Below, piece by piece: positions 1 through 6,744 of a stretch of DNA of 64,000 nucleotides. How positions within the stretch are numbered: the first letter of the stretch is position 1; every line of letters starts with the position of its first letter. Source of the DNA: Oceanobacillus oncorhynchi (GTDB lineage: Bacteria > Bacillota > Bacilli > Bacillales > Amphibacillaceae). Under the pieces are notes generated by a model. It worked only from the letters and a program-made list of their open reading frames with translations. It did no database searches and was not told the origin of the DNA. Location of the stretch: contig NZ_CDGG01000001.1 in the NCBI RefSeq assembly GCF_000821065.1, positions 682,001-746,000 of the forward strand. The letters run 5' to 3'. The translations under genes and the position numbers were made by a program.

Positions 1-747
1 ATAATCTGATCTTAACATTGCTATTTCAGCAGATAATAAACTGGGAGCTGGAGCACTGCTAATATTGGATACAAATAAATTTCCACTCTCATCTATATCT
101 ACATCAAGTCCGAGCGTAGCTAACTCAACGCCCCTTATTTCCTCGACTTTCTTTGCAAATATTAATCCTAATTGTTTTAGTTTATGGTGCATTTGTTTAG
201 CTTTATCTGGATAATTCGCTTTAAAGAAAACTTTTCCTTCCGCAATTCCTGTACCTTTTTTCACATTTTCAACAGCATTTTCTCCTAAGCCGATACGAAC
301 ATAATTTTTAGCAACTTCCCATTCTCCTTGACCATTTTTTTCTAAATGTATTCTACAATCAAATGGGTCACCATTATTCGTTTTAGAATAGATTCTTTCT
401 GGTGAAAAATATTGACTTAATGATTGATCTTTTTGTAATTCATTATGAATAAGTTCTTTTGAACGATTATTTCCTGTATCTGTTAAATAAGCATGCTGTG
501 ACAAATGATTAATTTCTGACTCGTGCTTTAAGGCAAAAGCGTTGACATCAATAATAGAAGGTATTTTCATTTCAGTTTGTCTCCATTTATCTCCAACTAA
601 CATAGACCCAGTAATCTTATCAGTATTTAAGTCGATACCATCTGAATTAAAATAAACTACATTTATATTCTTAGCTTTAGCAATAAAAGAAATAATTTTT
701 ACTAAAGATGTAGGTTTGTTATAGTTATGCATGTAGCCAACTAGCAT
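1..747 (-). CDS. YheC/YheD-type ATP-grasp protein, internally shortened; partial at left edge
   Basis: The reverse frame is open from an ATG at 745-747, behind a GGAGGAG ribosome site, to the window edge. The predicted protein begins MLVGYMHNYNKPTSL, like the other YheC/D-type proteins here, and its C-terminal half keeps the motifs DPFDCRIHLEKN and ATLGLDVDIDESGN. Compared with the 343-residue paralogue at 19558-20589, about 75-80 residues are missing in the middle, between the helix after QHAYLT and the DPFDCR motif. That segment carries the VVKP lobe of the ATP-grasp fold, so the product probably cannot bind ATP normally. In Bacillus, YheC and YheD are known as spore-coat-associated proteins of unclear chemistry. 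The deletion keeps frame, so this could be a recently damaged gene or a minimal variant. Its end lies outside the window. Confidence 0.75.
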   Translation of the reverse strand, partial: MLVGYMHNYNKPTSLVKIISFIAKAKNINVVYFNSDGIDLNTDKITGSMLVGDKWRQTEMKIPSIIDVNAFALKHESEINHLSQHAYLTDTGNNRSKELIHNELQKDQSLSQYFSPERIYSKTNNGDPFDCRIHLEKNGQGEWEVAKNYVRIGLGENAVENVKKGTGIAEGKVFFKANYPDKAKQMHHKLKQLGLIFAKKVEEIRGVELATLGLDVDIDESGNLFVSNISSAPAPSLLSAEIAMLRSDY

Positions 748-1672
748 TTGTATACTCCTCCGATTTTGTGAATTATAATTAATCATGGGGTAATTATAGC
801 ATAATTAGGTTAGAGTATGCGTATTTAGAAACTTTTATAATCTTCAAGCAAGATACGCTTTTTTCGGGTATAATTATGCTTGCAAAAAAATCATAGAAAC
901 TTATTTGTTAAGTCTGGATGCTTTTGATAATAAATACTTATAATAATCTGTTCGTAATAAAACTGCATCAGTTCTCATTTTTTGTATGCCTGGCGCTCCA
1001 TTAACTTCAAATAAATATATGTCGCCGTTGGTATCCACCCCAAAATCTATACCCATTGTCATTAATTTAGTATCTCTTAATTCTTCCACTTTAATTGCAA
1101 TTTCGTATCCCAATTTCTCTAACCTTTCAAGGATATCATCAGCTTTTTCTTTATAGTATGTTTTGAAAAAAACATCGGGATCTGAAGCGCCTCCTCCTTG
1201 GCTGACGTTCGAAGTTACTTTTTGACCAAGGCCTATGCGTATAACTATTTCAGGTATAGTCCACTCTCCTTTTCTATTTTTTTCAAGGTGTACCCGACAG
1301 TCAAAAGGATTTCCATTTGGTGTTGTGGAATTTATAAATTTTTGGACAATATATTTCCTCTTAGATACTATTTCTTGGGTATAAAATTGATTAAGTTTGT
1401 CCAAAGAAACAATTTTTTTATCTTGTTGATAACTAAGTTCATATTGGTTTTCATTTTGTTTACTTACTTTATAAATTCCCTGTCCTTTTTGTCCATTAGC
1501 TGGTTTAATAATAACTGTACGATATAGGTTTAAAAACTCTTCTACTACTGAAAAAGAGGTGCAATCTTCAAATGGAATAAGATACTTTTTAAAATGAAGA
1601 TGGATCTATGTCAATAAATTGGACAATAGAAATGGTGAATTTTTTAATTTCCTACCGCGCTCCGCTTGCTCC

Positions 1673-1722
1673 CCTCTGTGTTAAAGGAAGGGGAAAGTAC
1701 GCCCCTTCCTTTAACACAGAGG
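1673..1722 (-). terminator. Strong hairpin after IS3 orfB
   Basis: A perfect 21-bp inverted repeat (arms 1673-1693 and 1702-1722) encloses an 8-base loop just after the orfB stop and inside the element end. A degenerate version follows the orfB remnant near 59965-60010, so the hairpin belongs to the element. It probably stops transcription at the element boundary. Confidence 0.7.
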
Positions 1723-1736
1723 CTAATGATATTCTT

Positions 1737-2618
1737 CTATGAAGCTATCTTGCGCAGATACATTTTCTCATACGCTATTGGTGATATATATCCAATCGTT
1801 GAGTGAATTCGCTTGGAATTATAAAATGTCATGATGTAAGAAAAGATACTACGCTTTGCTTCTTCTCGGCTTTGATAATCTTCATGAAAGATTAATTCTT
1901 TCTTAATCACACTATGAAATGATTCGATACAAGCATTGTCATAACAGTTGCCTTTCCGGCTCATGCTTGTGATGATATGATGTTTTCTTATTAGTGCTTG
2001 ATACTCCTTAGCTGCATATTGACTGCCTCTATCGGAATGATGAATCAAGCCTTCTTGCGGCGTTTGCTGATTAATAGCCCTTCTTAAAGCTGTGAGTGTT
2101 AATTCTTTGGTCATCCGATGACTCATTGCCCAGCCAATAATCCTTCTAGAAAATAAATCCATTACGGTCGCTAAATACAGCCATCCTTCTTTGGTCCAAA
2201 TGTAAGTTATATCACTTACCCATACTTTTCCTGGTTTATCTGCCTGGAAATTTTGGTTTAGTAAATTCGGATAGACAGGGTGCGAATGCTTGGAATTCGT
2301 TGTCGCTTTATATTTCTTCACCGTTTTCGAATGCAAGCCATTTTCTTTCATAATACGAGACACTGTTTTTTGGGAAACAGGTGTCCCTTCACCACGTAAA
2401 ACCTGCGTGATTTTAGGACTTCCATATCTTTTTTTCGACTCAATAAATACACGTTTTATTCGGGCCGTCAGTTTTTGTTTACGGTTGGCTCGATCGCTGA
2501 CAGGACGATTTCTCCACTCATAATAGCCACTCTTGGAAACACCTCATACTTGGCACATCTTCTCGACACGAAATTCGTGGCGGTGTTTATGGATAAATGC
2601 ATAGATTACCTCTACTTT
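1737..2618 (-). pseudogene. IS3-family transposase OrfB with in-frame stop
   Basis: The -1 frame after orfA reads VEVIYAFIHKHRHEF...EKMCQV, then meets a TGA at 2544-2546 where relatives have Leu, then continues GVSKSGYYEWRN. The rest is intact down to 1737 and keeps the rve integrase core: Asp in WVSDITYI, Asp in HHSDRGSQY, and Glu in ACIESFHSV, the DDE triad. A 208-residue product could start inside at 2363 but would lack the HTH_21-like N-terminus. The single nonsense change suggests this copy can no longer transpose by itself. Confidence 0.85.
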
Positions 2619-2893
2619 TTGGCGAAGATGCCCATTGCCTTTTTTAAGATAGCTACCTCCTCTTCCAAATCACGGATTCGCTTATCTTTTTCATATTCCA
2701 CTTGATCTTTGGGGCTGCGGTTTCCGCTACCTACAAAACTATCCTCTTGTTCTTCCTTGTACCTGGCTACCCATTTGTGCAGCGTCTGGGGTACTAAGTC
2801 TAATTCTCTTGCTACTTCGGTTGCTTTTCTTCCATCTTCCACTACCAATTTTACTGCATATACTTTAAATTCTTTATCATATCGTTTTACCAT
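2612..2893 (-). CDS. IS3-family transposase OrfA (helix-turn-helix)
   Basis: This 93-residue basic protein has a Tnp HTH_8-type helix-turn-helix in its first half (KVYAVKLVVEDGRKATEVAREL, then TLHKWVARYK) and a leucine-zipper-like C-terminus (RIRDLEEEVAILKKAMGIF), as in IS150-group OrfA proteins. The ATG at 2891-2893 is preferred over the GTG at 2902 because it has AGGAG eight bases upstream. OrfA ends at an AAAAAG run where IS3 elements usually shift -1 into orfB to make the fusion transposase. Confidence 0.85.
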   Translation of the reverse strand: MVKRYDKEFKVYAVKLVVEDGRKATEVARELDLVPQTLHKWVARYKEEQEDSFVGSGNRSPKDQVEYEKDKRIRDLEEEVAILKKAMGIFAKK

Positions 2894-3295
2894 CCTGGAC
2901 ACTCCTAAAGATTATTATATTTAGTATAAAAATCCCCATTTGGTATGTCCAATTATTAGACTAACATCAAGATCATTATTTAATTTCTTTTGAAGTGTAG
3001 ATTTATTCATTATATTTTTACCGCTGTTTGTTAATAATGAGTGGTTATTTAAATAAGCAATCGTTTCTCTGCTTTTTAAGGGGAAAGTGTATACATCAAT
3101 CACTTTCGGGATATTAGTAACGACATCCACCCATTCATTATCAATGAAAATTTTCCCATTAATTTTATGATTTTCTTGATCAACATCTCCTGCTCGAAAG
3201 TAGATGATATCGATTCCTTTAGCTTTTGCTACTAAAGAAATAAATCTCGCTAAAAATGTTGGTTTTGTATAGTGTCTAAGCAATCCAACTTCCAT

Positions 3296-3738
3296 TTTTT
3301 ATCTCACCCCTTGAAAAATAGTTTATGAATGTTTATGTTATTTGCTGCTGCTAGTCAATTTGCATATACTTTAAATTCTTTACATTTGTCATGTTAAGTA
3401 ACCCTGAAAATTATTATATTTAACATGAAAATTTTCTATAGGTTTATAACTATATTGCTAAAGGTGCAGGCGGTTATTGCAGTTTAAGTAGCCAATTAGT
3501 AATATGTATTCCTCATATTTTGTATACTATAAATAATCTTGGAGTAATTGTAGCATAAATATAGCAGAGTATATACTGCATAACAGTTTTTATTAATTGA
3601 GAATCAGGGAGATGTAATATCTGTTGTGTTATAGTAAAATAATAAAAGAAGTATTCAACAATTAGGTTTATATTATTATGTTTTGTTAATAAATCTTATC
3701 GGAATATATATTGAATTAAGAAAAGGATGGATTGCTAA
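3296..3738. repeat. Intergenic region with a relic of the IS3 orfA end
   Basis: Most of this stretch is plain AT-rich DNA upstream of the gene at 3739. Bases 3357-3445 resemble the orfA-side end of the IS3 element: GCATATACTTTAAATTCTTT occurs both here and at about 2857-2876, followed in both places by a similar AATTATTATATTTA block at a comparable distance. The coding frame is gone. It is either an old insertion trace or a local copy made by the element. Confidence 0.6.
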
Positions 3739-5418
3739 ATGGAGAATAATACATTACAAATTCAAATATCTGAAAATAAACAGAATACAATCGTTTTAAA
3801 TCAATTTTTTGCAAAAGAAAACAAGGTGGCTTATTTAAGAGAAACAATTCTTCGGTTTGGAATCAAAACGGCAGAGTGTGACATTGAGATAAATGAGAGT
3901 TTAGATAATAATACAATTTTGATATCTGATAATATAATGAAGAAAATGATGATTCCTGCTTTTGCTGACTACCAATTGAAAACTGTAAACAATGAGTTAA
4001 TATTAGGTCCTGTTATTGGAATTTTAGTCGGGCAAACAAACGAAGTATTATATAAGAGAATAAGGCTTTTAGAAAATCATGTGAGACATTATCAAAAAAT
4101 AGGTGGTTTAATTTGTGCTTTTACATTGGATGAAATGAATAAAAATGATTTAACTGTAGAAGGAATTATTTATAATTATAAAAAAGGTGTATGGGAAAAA
4201 AGCACAATTCCTTATCCATCTTCGATATTAAAGAGAAGTTCCTTAAATCAAGAAGAGAGAGAATATTTTAAATCAATATATGGTGATAGAATTTTTAACT
4301 ATAAGCCAATTGATAAATGGGGAATTTATGATAGGCTGTCTCAATTCCCGGAGTTAGAGAGATATTTACCTAAAACTGGATTGTATAAAACAAGCAAAGA
4401 TATCATTAATTTTTTAAATGAATATAAGGATATTTATGTGAAACCTCTTGGAGGCAACCGAGGGAGAGGTATTTATAATATTGTAAAAGATAACAATACA
4501 ATTTATATACGTTCAAGAGAAGAAGGAGAAAATATAGAGCTTGTTATAGAGAATGAAACAGATTTAACAAAGTTTATTAAAAAAACGTTTAAAACAAACA
4601 GGTATTTAATACAAGAAACGCTTGATTTGCAGGTTGAAAACAGATCCATTGATTTTAGAATCGGTTTAGATAAAAATCAAAGTGGTAATTGGCAAAATAA
4701 TATGTTTGTCACTAGAATAAGCGGGGAAAATAGTATTGTCAGTAATGTTGCAACATCAGGGGGATATGTTGCCTATCCAACAGATGCTTTAAAACAGTTT
4801 TATGGTTATTCGGAACAGGAAGCAACAGAAGTTGAAGAGAAGTTAAAAGAAATAGCACTCCTTACAGCAGCTAGATTAGACCAGACTGGTTATAGTTTTG
4901 GTAAATTAGCGTTTGATATTGCTATTGATACAAATAAACAAATATGGATTATTGAAGTAAATAACCAAAACCCAAATGATACGATACTAAAAGGATTAAC
5001 TAAAAATGAAGAAATGCACCATGAAATTAAGTTACAGAATATGCTTTATTCCAAATACTTGGCTGGCTTTAGTGATAAGGATGTAAATGAATATTATCAT
5101 GTAAGCAATTCTAATGATAATTTCATATTGGAAGAGGGAGAGGAATTAAGATATTTAATGCACATTGGTGTTCCGTTGAAACCTAAATCTTACTCAAAAT
5201 ATGTTAAATCATTAGCAGAGGACATGGGTCTTAAAGGAACAATCAATAAATTTTCAAAGTTTATAATTAGAATAGAAATAGAAGGAGAATCTTCCCTTTT
5301 AAATAAATTTATAAATAAAGCCCGTGAAAGTAAATATACCTTAAAAGGGTTTGTAATAGAGGAAATTTCACCATTAGGTGATGAAACAGGAATGGAAATT
5401 GAAAAAGATCTTAATTAA
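3739..5418 (+). CDS. Long YheC/D-like ATP-grasp protein with acylphosphatase-like C-terminal domain
   Basis: This 559-residue protein is about 215 residues longer than the other YheC/D-type proteins here. An N-terminal region of about 115 residues precedes a YheC/D-like part (GPVIGILVGQTNEVLYKR). ATP-grasp signatures follow: VKPLGGNRGRG near 234-244, SIDFRIGLDKN near 303 and IWIIEVNNQNPND near 400. After residue 465 comes a segment (YLMHIGVPLKPKSYSKYV, then AEDMGLKGTINKF, then IRIEIEGE) patterned like acylphosphatase, but the usual catalytic Arg of the first loop is not evident, so it may be a binding module. The start follows an AAAGGA site. It sits alone and convergent to nothing; a GntR regulator follows 115 bp later. 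The peptide or polymer it acts on is unknown. Confidence 0.8.
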   Translation: MENNTLQIQISENKQNTIVLNQFFAKENKVAYLRETILRFGIKTAECDIEINESLDNNTILISDNIMKKMMIPAFADYQLKTVNNELILGPVIGILVGQTNEVLYKRIRLLENHVRHYQKIGGLICAFTLDEMNKNDLTVEGIIYNYKKGVWEKSTIPYPSSILKRSSLNQEEREYFKSIYGDRIFNYKPIDKWGIYDRLSQFPELERYLPKTGLYKTSKDIINFLNEYKDIYVKPLGGNRGRGIYNIVKDNNTIYIRSREEGENIELVIENETDLTKFIKKTFKTNRYLIQETLDLQVENRSIDFRIGLDKNQSGNWQNNMFVTRISGENSIVSNVATSGGYVAYPTDALKQFYGYSEQEATEVEEKLKEIALLTAARLDQTGYSFGKLAFDIAIDTNKQIWIIEVNNQNPNDTILKGLTKNEEMHHEIKLQNMLYSKYLAGFSDKDVNEYYHVSNSNDNFILEEGEELRYLMHIGVPLKPKSYSKYVKSLAEDMGLKGTINKFSKFIIRIEIEGESSLLNKFINKARESKYTLKGFVIEEISPLGDETGMEIEKDLN

Positions 5419-5532
5419 TAGTGCTGCCGTAAATCAAATTTGATAAAACAGTATTTAACTTTTAATCGGTAATCGGAATAGATTTGGGTCTGTACCTATC
5501 TATTCCGATTATTTATAATTGGAGGGATTTAA

Positions 5533-6255
5533 ATGAGCTTAGACTATACAAACTCTATCCCGCTTCATGTTCAGCTAAAAAAAATATTAGAACAACAAAT
5601 ATATAATGGCTATTATACAGAGAAACTCCCCAGTGAGCGCGAACTAATGGATGAATACTATGTGAGCAGAAGTACAGTAAGGCAAAGTATCGAACAGCTG
5701 GTTCGGGAAAGGGTATTGGAAAGAAAACCGGGAAAAGGGACTTTTGTCGCAATTAGAACGATTAATGACTGGCTTGGCAGCCTTCACAGCACCTCAGAAA
5801 ATATTGAAAAAATGGGAATGGCTCCAGGAGCTAAGTTAGTAGCATCCCAAGAAATAGAGGTGTTTGGCAGATTAAAAGATGTTACTGGTTTAGATAAGGC
5901 ACATCATTTTAAAAGGGTAAGGTATGCAGATGATATTCCAATGGGGATTGAAAGACATTATTATCCTGTTGGATTAGGGAAAAAGTTATCTCAATACAAT
6001 TTAGATCAGGAAGCATTTTATGAACTGCTGGAAAAAGAATTAAAAGTAAAGACCTTTCAGGCAGAGCAGGAAATTAAAGCTGGAGCAGCTACACGGAATG
6101 ATGCGAAACTCTTACATATTCTTGAGGGAGCGAGCATTATTATTGCAGAAAGAAAAATTACCGATATTCATGGGGACTTTGTTGAATTTGAGAGGGCACA
6201 CTATCGAGCGGATATGTACTCTTTCAAGATAACTTTATCAAGAAACAGTAAATAA
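5533..6255 (+). CDS. GntR/HutC-family regulator with UTRA domain
   Basis: The 240-residue protein has a GntR winged helix at residues 5-70 (LPSERELMDEYYVSRSTVRQ, then GKGTFV) and a UTRA ligand-binding domain at about 90-235 (ending YRADMYSFKITLSR). GGAGGG lies seven bases before the ATG. UTRA members usually sense phosphosugars or small metabolites. No catabolic operon is adjacent, so its target may be itself or remote. It is followed by a terminator, so it is likely a single-gene unit. The closest functional analogues would be NagR/PhnF-like regulators; the exact ligand cannot be told. Confidence 0.88.
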   Translation: MSLDYTNSIPLHVQLKKILEQQIYNGYYTEKLPSERELMDEYYVSRSTVRQSIEQLVRERVLERKPGKGTFVAIRTINDWLGSLHSTSENIEKMGMAPGAKLVASQEIEVFGRLKDVTGLDKAHHFKRVRYADDIPMGIERHYYPVGLGKKLSQYNLDQEAFYELLEKELKVKTFQAEQEIKAGAATRNDAKLLHILEGASIIIAERKITDIHGDFVEFERAHYRADMYSFKITLSRNSK

Positions 6256-6437
6256 AAGTAGAAGGATTCGTTATATTGAATAAAAATCTAATTAAAATAA
6301 AGAAAATTTCTATTGAAGATATATAGGTTATAGAGATGAATAAGAAAGACGAAATCATTTGCTGAATAAAAACAAGTAGTGCTCCGTAAATAAAGAACAT
6401 AATTTAGTAGTAATGCCAAGAAAAGTGCCTGAAGAAC

Positions 6438-6491
6438 ACTCAAATACCAAGGGGAATGCGATTAATTTTCTCCTCGGTATTTGAGTTTTTT
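6438..6491 (+). terminator. Rho-independent terminator
   Basis: ACTCAAATACC pairs with GGTATTTGAGT around a loop, followed by a T6 run. The remaining bases from 6256 to the promoter at 6675 are AT-rich with no gene seen. Confidence 0.75.
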
Positions 6492-6674
6492 GTCTGCTAA
6501 CCTAGGATAATATTATTGGAAATTTATATACTTTATTCAGTCTTTTTACTCTTTTTATTTATCTTATTTAGGTATAAATGATTTTAAATTTGTGTTTTAT
6601 GAAATTTTATTATACCAATTTTACTAATCAAATTCCGAAATTTAATAGAATTTAGTTCAAATTATCAAAGTTTT

Positions 6675-6703
6675 ACTTAATATTCTATTAACCCTTGCCG
6701 ATA
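6675..6703 (+). promoter_or_regulatory. Bipartite promoter-like motif shared with the second hydrolase gene
   Basis: ACTTAA, then 14 bases, then TTGCCGATA, placed 42 bases before the TTG start of the amidase. The same two blocks with the same 14-base spacing occur at 11522-11550, 43 bases before the related glucosaminidase. The flanking sequences differ, so this looks like a selected element rather than simple duplication. The motif is not a sigma-A consensus. A link to the YvrI-like sigma factor encoded between the two genes is a hypothesis. Confidence 0.55.
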
Positions 6704-6744
6704 AAAATAAGGTAAGTCATAATAAAATTTGGAGGTGAGAATTT

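Larger units (their letters stand above)
1607..2965 (-). mobile_element. IS3-family insertion sequence (orfA/orfB)
   Basis: The element is about 1359 bp with imperfect terminal inverted repeats: TATGTCAATAAATTGGACA on the left and the inverse of GTTAGTCTAATAATTGGACA on the right. It is flanked by ATC at 1604-1606 and 2966-2968, a 3-bp target duplication typical of IS3 elements. It contains orfA (2612-2893), orfB (1737-2618, broken) and a strong hairpin after orfB. A decayed relative lies at 59610-60080 and a short relic of its orfA-side end at 3357-3445, so the family has been active here more than once. Confidence 0.87.
901..3295 (-). pseudogene. YheC/YheD-type ATP-grasp gene split by an IS3-family element
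   Basis: The first 110 or so codons lie at 2969-3295 (start MEVGLLRHYTKPTF) and the rest at 901-1603 (VIIKPANGQKGQG, then DCRVHLEKN, then MTMGIDFGVDTNGD). They are separated by an insertion sequence at 1607-2965. Removing the element and one copy of the 3-bp ATC target duplication joins the halves as ...NNDLDPSSF, but the frame then breaks in a run of four T and five A next to the junction (about 1585-1596). Dropping one T restores FKKYLIPFEDC, which matches the paralogues. The gene therefore carries both an insertion and a one-base frameshift. The spurious fragment 2921-3295 ends in element-derived codons. Family identity is secure from the four similar genes in this window; function in spores is only inferred from the family. 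Confidence 0.88.

Noticed and set aside
2921-3295. Stand-alone 124-residue gene
   Set aside because: It is the 5' part of the split YheC/D gene, ending in IS-derived codons.
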